This document shows positions 19,631 to 27,570 of a DNA stretch of 64,000 bases, piece after piece. This DNA comes from Pelagibius sp. Lineage in GTDB: Bacteria; Pseudomonadota; Alphaproteobacteria; Kiloniellales; Kiloniellaceae. The DNA lies in the NCBI RefSeq assembly GCF_028281305.1, contig NZ_JANQKD010000080.1, positions 62,001 through 126,000 on the forward strand. Direction: 5' to 3'. Numbering within the stretch: position 1 is the first letter of the stretch; each line of letters begins with the position of its first letter. Both the position numbers and the translations under genes were made by a program. The notes under the pieces were generated by a model. It was not told where the DNA came from and did not search any database. It saw nothing but the letters and a program-made list of their open reading frames with translations.

Positions 19631-20647
19631 ATGCTTGACCTCAAACCAGTGGAACCCCTGGCGCCACGCCACGCCCTGACCATCCTCCTGCCGCCGGACC
19701 CGGTGCTTTTCGAGTTCGCCACGGCCTTCAGCGTCTTCGCAATCGGCGCCCGCGGTCGCTACCGCGTGCGCTCCTGCCATGCGGGCCGCGGGCCGCTGCA
19801 GCCGCACGGGGGCATGACGCTCGGCGTGGAGGAAGGGCTTGCGGCGGTCGAGACGGCGCAGACCGTGGTGGTTCCCGGAACCATGGCCGATCTGGACCGG
19901 GACTTTACCGACGGCCTTCCTCCCGACCTGTTCGCAGCCCTGCGCCGCGCCCACGCGCGCGGCTGCCGTATCGCATCGCTCTGCACCGGCTCTTTCGTGC
20001 TCGCCGCCGCCGGGCTGCTCGACGGCCGCCGTGCCACCACGCACTGGAAGTGCGTTGACGGCATGGCGGCGTTCTTTCCCAGGGTGCGGGTCGACCCCAA
20101 TGTGCTCTATGTTGACGAGGGCGATATCCTGACCGCCGCCGGCGTGACGGCGGGCATCGACCTCTGCCTGCACATGGTGCGCTGCGACTTCGGGCAGGCC
20201 TTGGCCAACGAGATCGCCCGCCACATGGTTTTCGGCCCCCACCGCGGCGGCGAGTACGCCCAGCAGATCCCCTGCGCGCTGGGGCCGGCGCGGTCCTGCA
20301 GCCTGGAGCCGACGCGGCGCTGGGTGCTGGAACACCTGACCCGGCCCCTGACGGTGGCGCAGATGGCAGCCCATGCCTGTCTCTCGGTGCGGGCCTTCAC
20401 CCGCCGCTTCCAGGCCGAGACCGGTTGCCCCCCGCTGCGCTGGTTGGCAGCCCAGCGCCTGCGTCTGGCGCGTCAGATGCTGGAAACCTCCGACCTGATG
20501 GTCGAGGAAGTGGCGCTGCGTTGTGGCTTCGGTTCCGCGCTCACCCTGCGCAAGCACTTCAGGCGGCATTTCGACGCCACGCCGCAGGCTTACCGCCGCG
20601 CCTTTCGCGAACAGCGCCGGCAGCGCGCCCTGTCCTCGGCGGCCTGA
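19631..20647 (+). CDS. GlxA family AraC-type transcriptional regulator
   Basis: A 338-residue regulator with an N-terminal DJ-1/PfpI-like domain (about 15-195) and a C-terminal AraC HTH pair (about 235-330). The nucleophile-elbow Cys118 is in 'LCTGSFVLAAAGLLDG', followed by 'ATTHWKC' and 'ILTAAGVTAGIDLCLHMV', the standard GlxA signature. The HTH shows 'MAAHACLSVRAFTRRFQAETG' and 'ALRCGFGSALTLRKHFRR'. It may control the enoyl-CoA hydratase and CoA-ligase genes just downstream. A second protein of this family is encoded at 30533-31597. Confidence 0.92.
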   Translation: MLDLKPVEPLAPRHALTILLPPDPVLFEFATAFSVFAIGARGRYRVRSCHAGRGPLQPHGGMTLGVEEGLAAVETAQTVVVPGTMADLDRDFTDGLPPDLFAALRRAHARGCRIASLCTGSFVLAAAGLLDGRRATTHWKCVDGMAAFFPRVRVDPNVLYVDEGDILTAAGVTAGIDLCLHMVRCDFGQALANEIARHMVFGPHRGGEYAQQIPCALGPARSCSLEPTRRWVLEHLTRPLTVAQMAAHACLSVRAFTRRFQAETGCPPLRWLAAQRLRLARQMLETSDLMVEEVALRCGFGSALTLRKHFRRHFDATPQAYRRAFREQRRQRALSSAA

Positions 20648-20791
20648 GGAGAGGGCCCGGCTGCAGCCCTGCAGCCGCAGCATTTCGGACTCCAAGCGTT
20701 CCCTTTCGGCCAGACGGAAGCCGCCCCCCTGTTGCCGGCGGCACTGCTTCGCTACCTGGGTCGCGGACACAGCCGCGGAACAGGAGAGCAG

Positions 20792-21577
20792 ATGCCCGAC
20801 GCATACGAGACGCTTTCGTACGACACCCTGCGTTTCCACAGGGACGGCCCGATCGGCTGGCTGGAACTGAGGCGCCCGCAAAGACTGAACGCGATTGCCA
20901 TGCGCGGCGTCGAGGAACTGCTGGACGTGGCGCAGCGGGTCGCCGCCGATCCCGTCCTGCGCATGGTTGCCATTACCGGCCAGGGCCGGGCCTTTTCCAC
21001 CGGCATCGACCTGAAGGATCTGGCGGCGGGCCTGATCGAGCCCCGCTACTTCGATCTCTGGGAGCGGACGCTGCGGGTCTTCGAGACTATGGACAAGCTC
21101 GTCCTCTGCCTGATTCGCGGCTATGCCCTCGGCGGCGGGCTGCAGCTCGCGCTCGCGGCCGACCTGCGGGTCTGCACGCCCTCGGCCAGGCTTGGCCTGC
21201 CGGCGATCAAGGAAGGGCTGATCCCCGGCCTCGGCACCTGGCGGCTGGCCCGCTACATCGGCCTGGGGCGCGCCAAGGCGATGATCATCGGCGGTGCCAT
21301 GATCGACGGAACAGAAGCGCAGCGCATCGGCCTGGTCGATCACCTCGTTGAGGAAGGCGAGGCCGAGACTGCTTTCGAGGCTCTGATTGCCGACTACGCA
21401 GGCACCAACTCGGCGGGCTGCCGCTACGCCAAGGCGTTGCTTGCGGATTGCTTTGATGTTGGCTTTGGCCACTTCTTCGCCAATTACCTCGCCCTGCAGC
21501 GGCGCGCGCTCGAAAGCGCCGACTTCGCCGAGGCCATGACGGCCTACCGCGAAGACCGGCCGGCAGTCTGGGGGTAA
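20792..21577 (+). CDS. enoyl-CoA hydratase/isomerase family protein
   Basis: A 261-residue crotonase-fold protein acting on acyl-CoA thioesters. It shows 'GWLELRRPQRLNAI' at the N-terminus, the oxyanion-hole segment 'GQGRAFSTGIDLKDL' (about residues 62-76), 'GYALGGGLQLALAADLRV' and 'GLPAIKEGLIPGLGTWRLARYIG'. ATG 20792 has AGGAGA just upstream. The stop is 4 bases before the phenylacetate-CoA ligase ATG, so the two are almost certainly cotranscribed. The exact reaction (hydration, isomerisation or hydrolysis) cannot be settled; the context suggests breakdown of an aromatic or dicarboxylic acyl-CoA. Confidence 0.9.
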   Translation: MPDAYETLSYDTLRFHRDGPIGWLELRRPQRLNAIAMRGVEELLDVAQRVAADPVLRMVAITGQGRAFSTGIDLKDLAAGLIEPRYFDLWERTLRVFETMDKLVLCLIRGYALGGGLQLALAADLRVCTPSARLGLPAIKEGLIPGLGTWRLARYIGLGRAKAMIIGGAMIDGTEAQRIGLVDHLVEEGEAETAFEALIADYAGTNSAGCRYAKALLADCFDVGFGHFFANYLALQRRALESADFAEAMTAYREDRPAVWG

Positions 21578-21581
21578 GGCC

Positions 21582-22877
21582 ATGGCGACCGAGAACCACG
21601 CGGGTCTGGACCCCATCGAGACCGCTAGCCGGGACGAGATCACCGCGCTGCAGGTCGCGCGGCTGAAGTCTGTGCTGGCCAATGCCTATGACAGGGTGCC
21701 CCACTACCGGCAGAAGTTCGAAGCCGCCGGCGTGCACCCCGCCGACTTCCGCGAGCCGGCGGACCTGGCGAAGTTTCCCGCCACCACCAAGGAGGATCTG
21801 CGCCAGACCTATCCCTTCGGCCTCTTTGCCCTGCCGATGGACCGGGTGATCCGCCTGCACGCGTCCAGCGGGACCACCGGCAAGCCCACGGTGGTGGGCT
21901 ACTCGCGCCGCGACATCGAGACCTGGGCCGGGCTCATGGCGCGCTCGATCCATGCCGCCGGCGGGCGGCCTGGCGACCGGGTCCATATCGCCTACGGCTA
22001 CGGCCTCTTCACCGGCGGGCTGGGTGCGCACTACGGGGCCGAGCGCCTGGGCTGCACGGTGGTGCCGGTCTCCGCCGGCCAGACGCTGCGGCAGGTGCAG
22101 CTGATCCAGGACTTCGCGCCAGACATCATCATGTGCACGCCTTCCTATATGCTGAACCTGGCCGATGCCTTCGAAGCGCAGGGACAGGACCCGGCCCGGA
22201 CCTCGCTGCGGATCGGCATCTTCGGGGCGGAGCCCTGGTCCGAACCTATGCGGCAGGAGATCGAGCGGCGCTGCGGGCTCAACGCAGTGGACGTCTACGG
22301 TCTCTCGGAGGTGATCGGCCCCGGAGTGGCCTGCGAGTGCGTGGAGGCCAAGGACGGCCCGGTGATCTGGGAGGATCACTTCTACCCCGAGATCGTCGAC
22401 CCGGAGAACGGCACAGTGCTGGAGGACGGGCAGGAGGGGGAACTGGTCTTCACCACCCTGACCAAGGAGGCGTTGCCGCTGATCCGCTATCGCACCCGGG
22501 ATCTCACCCGGCTGCTGCCGCCGACCGCGCGCTCCATGCGGCGCTTCGCGAAGATCACCGGGCGCTCGGACGACATGATCATCCTGCGCGGCGTCAATGT
22601 CTTTCCCAGCCAGTTCGAGGAACTGCTGCTGGGCGACACGCGCCTGGCTCCGCACTATCAGTTGGAGCTTCTGCGCAAGGGCGCGCTCGACGCCCTGACC
22701 CTGAAGGTGGAGCCGCGCGACGCCGGCGGCCTGGCCCAGGGGCCGGAGATCGCCCGCGAGCTGTGCGAGCGTGTGAAGCAGACGATCGGCGTCACCAGCG
22801 AGGTCTGCCTGCTGCCGCCGGGCAGCATCCAGCGTTCCGAAGGCAAGGCGGTGCGCGTCGTCGACCGGCGGGAGTGA
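21582..22877 (+). CDS. paaK: phenylacetate-CoA ligase family protein
   Basis: A 431-residue adenylate-forming ligase of the PaaK family (aryl acid + CoA + ATP to aryl-CoA). Present are 'ANAYDRVPHYRQKFEAAGV', the phosphate loop 'HASSGTTGKPTVVGYS' (about 93-108), 'YGLSEVIGPGVACEC', 'RTRDLTRLLPP' and 'GRSDDMIILRGVNVFPSQFE', all diagnostic. It is coupled to the enoyl-CoA hydratase gene. No paaABCDE epoxidase genes are nearby, so the substrate may be phenylacetate or another aryl acid. A long palindrome follows the gene. Confidence 0.92.
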   Translation: MATENHAGLDPIETASRDEITALQVARLKSVLANAYDRVPHYRQKFEAAGVHPADFREPADLAKFPATTKEDLRQTYPFGLFALPMDRVIRLHASSGTTGKPTVVGYSRRDIETWAGLMARSIHAAGGRPGDRVHIAYGYGLFTGGLGAHYGAERLGCTVVPVSAGQTLRQVQLIQDFAPDIIMCTPSYMLNLADAFEAQGQDPARTSLRIGIFGAEPWSEPMRQEIERRCGLNAVDVYGLSEVIGPGVACECVEAKDGPVIWEDHFYPEIVDPENGTVLEDGQEGELVFTTLTKEALPLIRYRTRDLTRLLPPTARSMRRFAKITGRSDDMIILRGVNVFPSQFEELLLGDTRLAPHYQLELLRKGALDALTLKVEPRDAGGLAQGPEIARELCERVKQTIGVTSEVCLLPPGSIQRSEGKAVRVVDRRE

Positions 22878-22913
22878 TTTAGGCCGTACTCGACGTGCGT
22901 CGATGCGGTTCCA

Positions 22914-22977
22914 GCCCGCTCCCCCTCCCGGCCACCCATAGGATACTGGTGTTGGGTGGCCGGGAGGGGGAGCGGGC
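22914..22977. terminator. 25-bp perfect inverted repeat, convergent terminator candidate
   Basis: The arms 22914-22938 and 22953-22977 are exact reverse complements over 25 bases (begins GCCCGCTCCCCC), with a 14-base loop. It sits between the convergent paaK and PAS-domain genes, 36 bases after the paaK stop. No T-run follows. The stem is much longer than a normal Rho-independent terminator, so a mobile palindromic repeat is an alternative. Confidence 0.65.
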
Positions 22978-23001
22978 CGGTGCCGTCAAAACCCATGGAC
23001 C

Positions 23002-23469
23002 CTAAACAAAGCCCACCGTGACGAAGAGCATGTTGACCTGATCGTCGTCGTCGGAGAGCGGCATGATCAGGTCTTCGGTGGTGAGGAATTCCTTGTTCTT
23101 GCCGACATAGGGCACGTCGCTGCTGAGCGGTGCCTTGGAGTCGAAAACCTGACGGCAGGAGGACCAGATTCGGCTGGGCGCTTTCTGATGCGGGATGCTG
23201 CTCATCCAAAGGCCCGTGTAGCTGCCCATCATGTGCTCGTCCATCTTGGTGCCGATCAGCCGGTAGCGGAAGTCCAGGGGCTCGGCCCGCACGTCGAGCA
23301 GGAAGATGTGCGGCAGGATCTTCAGAATCTCCGAAGGATCGATGTCGCAGCGCGCGGGCATGCACCGGCTGCCGCGTTTGGCGTTCCAGTAGTCGAAGCC
23401 CTGCTGATTGATGGGGGACTTCAGGGCCAGCAGTGGGATGCTGCTGTTGGCGGGAGCGTTGCTGTTCAC
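23002..23469 (-). CDS. PAS-domain (PAS_5 type) protein
   Basis: A 155-residue single-domain protein resembling the PAS_5 family found mainly in alphaproteobacteria. It shows 'FDYWNAKRGSRCMPARCDIDPSEI', 'LPHIFLLDVRAEPLDFRYRLIGTKMDEHM' and a late 'MPLSDDDDQVNMLFVTVGFV' in which the family's sensor strand ends the protein. No output domain is attached. The start is a GTG; all conserved PAS_5 positions fall after it. A perfect 18-bp palindrome lies 54 bases upstream of the start. Ligand and signalling partner are unknown. Confidence 0.8.
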   Translation of the reverse strand: MNSNAPANSSIPLLALKSPINQQGFDYWNAKRGSRCMPARCDIDPSEILKILPHIFLLDVRAEPLDFRYRLIGTKMDEHMMGSYTGLWMSSIPHQKAPSRIWSSCRQVFDSKAPLSSDVPYVGKNKEFLTTEDLIMPLSDDDDQVNMLFVTVGFV

Positions 23470-23522
23470 CGCGAAGCGTAGTCTCTCAAAATGCGGCTAT
23501 GAAAGTCTTAGGTGGTTGAAAT

Positions 23523-23540
23523 CTAAACAAATTTGTTTAG
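23523..23540. promoter_or_regulatory. 18-bp perfect AT-rich palindrome upstream of the PAS gene
   Basis: CTAAACAAATTTGTTTAG is a perfect palindrome with no spacer in an AT-rich 100-base pocket, 54-71 bases upstream of the PAS gene start and 54 bases beyond the 3' end of ubiD. The size and position fit an operator for a dimeric regulator. The regulator is not identified. Confidence 0.45.
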
Positions 23541-23593
23541 GCCGACTGCAATAATCGCGTAGCTCTAATGAACAAATGTAACGCGAATCGGCA

Positions 23594-25108
23594 TTATTTC
23601 CAAATCGTCTTCCCGCTTCCCGGCAGCCCCAGCTCTGGCCAGAGGCGGTCGATCCGGTCGATAACGTCCTGGTCCATGCGGATTTCCCGGCCCCACTCGC
23701 GCTTGGTCTCCGGCGGCCACTTGTCGGTGGCGTCGAGCCCGATCTTGGAGCCCAGGCCGTCTTCCGGCGAGGCGAAGTCGAGATAGTCGATGGGGGTCTG
23801 CTCGATCAGGGTGATGTCGCGGGCCGGGTCCATCTTGGTCGAGATGGCCCACATCACGTCCTTCCAATCGCGGGCGTTCACGCCGTCGTCCACCACGATC
23901 ACCCACTTGGTGTACATGAACTGGCGCAGATAGGACCACACGCCCAGCATCACCCGCTTGGCGTGGCCGGGATAGGCCTTCTTCATCGACACCACGGCGA
24001 TGCGGTAGCTGCAGCCCTCCGGCGGCAGCCAGAAATCGGTGATCTCCGGGAACTGCTGCTGCAGGAGCGGCACGAAGACCTCGTTCAGACCTTCGCCGAG
24101 GACCGAGGGCTCGTCCGGCGGGCGCCCGGTGAAGGTGGAGAGATAGATCGGGTCGCGCCGCATGGTGACGGCGGTCACGGTGAAGACGGGGAAGGGCTCG
24201 GCGGCGTTGTAGTAGCCGGTGTGATCGCCGTAGGGGCCTTCCTCGGCGGTCTCCTCCAGCGAGACCTCGCCCTCCAGCACGATCTCGGCCTCTGCCGGCA
24301 CCTTCAGCGGCTGGGTCTTGCAGTCTACGAGATCGACCTTGCGGCCGCGCAGCAGGCCGGCGAAGTGATATTCCGAGAGGGTATCGGGCACCGGGGTGAC
24401 GGCGGCCAGGATGGTGCCGGGATCGGCGCCGATCACCGCTGCGGCCGGCAGCGGCGCCGGCTTCTGCTCTTTCCAGCGCCGGTGGTGCTGGGCGCCGCCG
24501 CGGTGCTTCAGCCAGCGCATGATGGTCCTGTTGCGGCCGATCACCTGCATGCGGTAGATGCCGAGGTTGAAGGCATCGCTCTTGTCGCCGCCGGGGTTGG
24601 GCCCCTGGGTGACAACGAGAGGCCAGGTGATCAGCGGCGCCGGCTCGCCCGGCCAGCAGGTCTGCACGGGCAGGCGGGCGAGGTCGATGTCGTCGCCGGT
24701 CAGCACCACGTCCTGGCAGGGGCCGTAGCCGGCGGTCTTGGGTTTCATCGCCAGCACCGACTTCAGCAGCGGCATGTGCTGCCAGGCCTCGCGCAGGCTG
24801 CCCGGCGGCTCCGGCTGGCGCAGGAAGGCCAGGGTCTCGCCCACCTCGCGCAGCTGCCCGGGCTCGCGGTCCATGCCCCAGGCGACCCGCTCGACCGTGC
24901 CGAAGAGGTTGACCAGCACCGGCATCTCCGCCTTGCGGCCGTCGGCATGGACGACGTTCTCAAACAGCACCGCCGGGCCGCCCTCGGCCAGCAGGCGGGT
25001 CTGGATCTCGGTCATCTCCAGTTCCGGCGCCACCGGCGCGCTGACCCGCACCAGCCGGCCGTCACGCTCCAGCCGCGCGATGAAGTCCCGCAAAGACGCA
25101 AAAGGCAT
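23594..25108 (-). CDS. ubiD: UbiD family decarboxylase
   Basis: A 504-residue UbiD-type decarboxylase using prenylated FMN. In ubiquinone synthesis it decarboxylates 3-polyprenyl-4-hydroxybenzoate. Visible family stretches are '[20 protein letters not shown]', '[20 protein letters not shown]', '[12 protein letters not shown]' and '[26 protein letters not shown]'. Length and N-terminus fit the UbiD branch, and ubiA is in the same window at 34661-35629. The ATG lies 3 bases from the inverted-repeat element, so no Shine-Dalgarno is visible. UbiX is not present nearby. Confidence 0.93.
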   Translation of the reverse strand: MPFASLRDFIARLERDGRLVRVSAPVAPELEMTEIQTRLLAEGGPAVLFENVVHADGRKAEMPVLVNLFGTVERVAWGMDREPGQLREVGETLAFLRQPEPPGSLREAWQHMPLLKSVLAMKPKTAGYGPCQDVVLTGDDIDLARLPVQTCWPGEPAPLITWPLVVTQGPNPGGDKSDAFNLGIYRMQVIGRNRTIMRWLKHRGGAQHHRRWKEQKPAPLPAAAVIGADPGTILAAVTPVPDTLSEYHFAGLLRGRKVDLVDCKTQPLKVPAEAEIVLEGEVSLEETAEEGPYGDHTGYYNAAEPFPVFTVTAVTMRRDPIYLSTFTGRPPDEPSVLGEGLNEVFVPLLQQQFPEITDFWLPPEGCSYRIAVVSMKKAYPGHAKRVMLGVWSYLRQFMYTKWVIVVDDGVNARDWKDVMWAISTKMDPARDITLIEQTPIDYLDFASPEDGLGSKIGLDATDKWPPETKREWGREIRMDQDVIDRIDRLWPELGLPGSGKTIWK

Positions 25109-25381
25109 TTAGGGCCTGTAGCCAGTTAGGTTGCGGGTTTGGCGGAAGCGGAATTTGGTCTGGGTTAGGAGAGGAAAGCGCCGTGGTGTGGACCACCACA
25201 AGCTCTTCTCGACGCGGCCCAGACCAAAATCCGCCCCGTCCCTTTGGGATATGGCGAAATCGGGCTGCTGCCGCGTCGCTCCTCCTCGAATATGCTTTAG
25301 CATGTCCATCGTTGTCGCTCCTAACAGCAGGCCGATCTCGCTCATACCAAAGCCCGCAACCTAACTGGCTACAGGCCCTTA
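25109..25381. mobile_element. MITE-like element with 27-bp perfect inverted repeats
   Basis: AGGGCCTGTAGCC... at 25111-25137 is the exact reverse complement of 25353-25379, and the trinucleotide TTA flanks both ends (25109-25111, 25379-25381), as a short target duplication would. The roughly 215-bp interior holds a second inverted pair (ATTTGGTCTGGG near 25153-25164 with CCCAGACCAAAAT near 25218-25230) and the dyad GTGGTgtggACCAC. A 78-codon minus-strand frame (25109-25345) starting MSEIGLLLGATT ends with its TAA directly against the ubiD ATG. No transposase is encoded. The element sits exactly between the NfeD stop and the ubiD start. Confidence 0.6.
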
Positions 25382-25825
25382 GTCCCGCTCGACCTGCAGC
25401 ACCGTGCCATCGATGGCGACCACCTTCACCCTTGTGCCGGCGGGCAGGTCCTCGCCCTCCACCTTCCAGCGCGTGTCGTCGATGTGCAGCAGGCCGGTGC
25501 CGTCCTTGATGGGCTCGCGCAGCGTGAAGGTGCGCCCGACGTAGCCGGCGCCGCGCTTGTTGAGGTTCGGCTGATCGCTCGGCACCGGGGTGCGGTTGCG
25601 GGCATAGAAGCGCCAGGCGTAGATCGAGACCACCGAGACCACGGCGAAGAGCAGAAGCTGCATCTGCCACATCATGTCCGGTGCGATCAGCAGCACCAGG
25701 CCGACGACGCCCGCGGCGATGCCCATCCAGAGGAAGATGGCGCCGGGGGCGAAGACCTCGATGCCGATCAGGAAGATCCCGATGACCCACCAGTTCCAGT
25801 ATTCGATCTGTTCGAAGCTGATCAT
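25379..25825 (-). CDS. NfeD family membrane protein
   Basis: A 148-residue short NfeD protein. Hydrophobic helices cover about residues 10-75 ('WWVIGIFLIGIEVFAPGAIF', 'AAGVVGLVLLIAP', 'LLLFAVVSVVSIYAW'), followed by a C-terminal OB-fold with 'GRTFTLREPIKDGTG' and 'AGTRVKVVAIDGTVLQVE'. Such proteins pair with SPFH/stomatin proteins in membrane microdomains, and this gene overlaps the SPFH gene upstream by 4 bases (ATGA), as is usual for the pair. Its stop codon TAA is the outer flank of the inverted-repeat element. Confidence 0.92.
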   Translation of the reverse strand: MISFEQIEYWNWWVIGIFLIGIEVFAPGAIFLWMGIAAGVVGLVLLIAPDMMWQMQLLLFAVVSVVSIYAWRFYARNRTPVPSDQPNLNKRGAGYVGRTFTLREPIKDGTGLLHIDDTRWKVEGEDLPAGTRVKVVAIDGTVLQVERD

Positions 25826-26838
25826 GAGCGCGGGCTCCCGCTGCCCCCGGGAGCGCCACCACCGGTGTTGTCGTTGCCGCTGGGCGGCTCCCAGGGACCG
25901 CGCGCGGCCTCGCGCTGCTCCATCGACTCGCGCGCGATCTCGGCGATGCCGCCGATGGCCCCGATGACCCCGGCGGCGTCGACCGGCAGGAAGAAGGTCT
26001 TCTGGTTGGCGGAGTCGGCGAACTTGCCGAGTGCGTCGACATAGCGTTGGGCGACGAAGTAGTTCACCGCGTTCACGTCGCCGCGGGCGATGGCCTGGGA
26101 GACCATGGCCGTCGCCTTGGCCTCCGCCTCGGCCTCGCGCTCGCGTGCCTCGGCGTCGCGGAAGGCAGCTTCGCGGCGCCCCTCGGCGGCCAGGATCTCG
26201 GCCTGCTTCATGCCCTCGGCGCGCAGGATCTCGGCCTGCCGGTCGCCTTCGGCCACCAGCACGGTGGCGCGCTTGTCGCGCTCCGCCTTCATCTGGCGGG
26301 CCATGGAATCGACCAGGTCGGCGGGCGGCGTGATGTCCTTGATCTCGATGCGCGTCACCTTCACGCCCCAGGGCTCCGTCGCGTCGTCGACCACCTGCAG
26401 CAAGCGCGTGTTGATGCTGTCGCGGTTGGACAGCAGCTCGTCCAGGTCCATGGAGCCCATGACCGTGCGGATGTTGGTCATGGTCAGGTTCAGGATCGCG
26501 CGCTCCAGGTTGCGCACCTCATAGGCCGCCTGGGCGGCGTTCAGCACCTGATAGAAGACCACGCCGTCGACCTGCACCAGGGCGTTGTCGCGGGTGATGA
26601 CCTCCTGGGAGGGCACGTCCAGCACCGTCTCCATCATGTTGAGCTGGGCGCCGATGCGGTCGATGATGGGCAGGATCATACCCAGCCCGGGGGGCAGGGT
26701 CTTGGTGTAGCGCCCGAAGCGTTCGATGGTGTACTCGTAGCCCTGCGGCACCGCCTTGACGCTCATCGAGACGATGATGATCGCCAGGATGACAATGGCG
26801 ATCACAAGGATGCCGAAGCCGCTGATATCGATTGGCAT
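25822..26838 (-). CDS. SPFH/band 7 (stomatin-like, QmcA type) protein
   Basis: A 338-residue membrane-anchored SPFH protein. An N-terminal helix (about 8-28) is followed by the SPFH domain with 'VPQGYEYTIERFGRYTKTLPPGL', 'VPSQEVITRDNALVQVDGVVFYQV' and 'WGVKVTRIEIKDITPP'. A charged coiled coil with repeated 'AEGxxQAEILRAEG' follows, and the tail is Gly/Ser-rich. It forms oligomeric scaffolds in the inner membrane and commonly regulates proteases such as FtsH; NfeD is its partner. The two genes overlap by 4 bases and form an operon running toward ubiD. Confidence 0.94.
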   Translation of the reverse strand: MPIDISGFGILVIAIVILAIIIVSMSVKAVPQGYEYTIERFGRYTKTLPPGLGMILPIIDRIGAQLNMMETVLDVPSQEVITRDNALVQVDGVVFYQVLNAAQAAYEVRNLERAILNLTMTNIRTVMGSMDLDELLSNRDSINTRLLQVVDDATEPWGVKVTRIEIKDITPPADLVDSMARQMKAERDKRATVLVAEGDRQAEILRAEGMKQAEILAAEGRREAAFRDAEAREREAEAEAKATAMVSQAIARGDVNAVNYFVAQRYVDALGKFADSANQKTFFLPVDAAGVIGAIGGIAEIARESMEQREAARGPWEPPSGNDNTGGGAPGGSGSPRS

Positions 26839-27245
26839 GGTTGCGGTGTCCCCCTTCTTGAATCCGCTCTACTGACTGCCCAGATCGACTTTGAGTCGAG
26901 GCCGCCCCGCAATCAAGAACTATCGGTTTGGTTCCAGGGCAGGAGGCCGACTCTATCCTGTGTTGTAAAGCCAGTAAAAGGGCGGTCTGGTCTTGGTCCC
27001 GGTCGCTCGGAGCGGCCAGGGCGGGCATGAAAGCCGGGCAAGAAAAGGGCGCCGGTACCACAATCTCGGTAGACCGGATTAACCAAGATGCAATGCCGTT
27101 TTGGCACTATACATGACGCGCGCTTTTTTCCTATTGTTGACAGTGTCTTGGCAGGAATCGCGCGGAGTCGCCCGGGCGGCCGGCGCAGGATGCCAGAGGC
27201 GTCTTCAGACCGGGGCACCTTTTCAAGTTGAGAGGCTTGAACCTG
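26839..27245. other. gap between the divergent SPFH and DUF4170 genes
   Basis: This 407-base region has no credible coding frame. It contains a TTGACA hexamer (27137-27142) pointing toward DUF4170, but no matching -10 element at normal spacing. It should hold the promoters for both directions; neither can be fixed by eye. Confidence 0.4.
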
Positions 27246-27458
27246 ATGATGCAGTACTATGTTGTCGGCGGTGAATACACCGATACGCGCTTTCGCGAAA
27301 CCGTCGGCGGAAACGAGGAGTGGTTTGGTCCCTTCACCGACTACGAAGCGGCGAAGGCGGAATGGGCCAGACATGCCTGGCAGACGGTCGATGACTGCAC
27401 AACCCGCTATCGGATCGAATGCATCGACAACGACGGGCCGCCGCCCTGCACCGACTAG
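27246..27458 (+). CDS. DUF4170 family protein
   Basis: A 70-residue protein matching the alphaproteobacterial DUF4170 family: 'MQYYVVGGEYTDTRFRE', 'EEWFGPFTDYEAAKAEWARHAWQTVDD' and 'TRYRIEC'. It is soluble and of unknown function. In many alphaproteobacteria DUF4170 sits next to DUF374/lpxK or pmbA genes; here it stands apart from them. The start is one of two adjacent ATGs at 27246. A 20-bp palindrome lies 12 bases after the stop. Confidence 0.88.
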   Translation: MMQYYVVGGEYTDTRFRETVGGNEEWFGPFTDYEAAKAEWARHAWQTVDDCTTRYRIECIDNDGPPPCTD

Positions 27459-27470
27459 CGGGCGGGAGGC

Positions 27471-27490
27471 GCGGTCCGGTACCGGACCGC
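27471..27490. terminator. 20-bp perfect palindrome after DUF4170
   Basis: GCGGTCCGGTACCGGACCGC is perfectly self-complementary. It lies 12 bases after the DUF4170 stop. It may form a cruciform or hairpin terminator; no T-run follows. Two direct copies of GGGCCGGTAA follow at 27531-27550. Confidence 0.5.
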
Positions 27491-27570
27491 TCCGTCGCTC
27501 CAAAGTCGACGGGCCAGCGGGCGCCGGCAAGGGCCGGTAAGGGCCGGTAAGGGAACGAGACCGACGCGCC

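Noticed and set aside
25131-25364. A 77-codon plus-strand frame inside the inverted-repeat element
   Set aside because: It starts in one repeat arm and ends in the other, is Arg/Ser/Pro-rich and has no ribosome binding site; a by-product of the symmetrical sequence.
27137-27165. TTGACA as a promoter for DUF4170
   Set aside because: No -10 like hexamer at 16-18 bases; a single matching hexamer is not enough.
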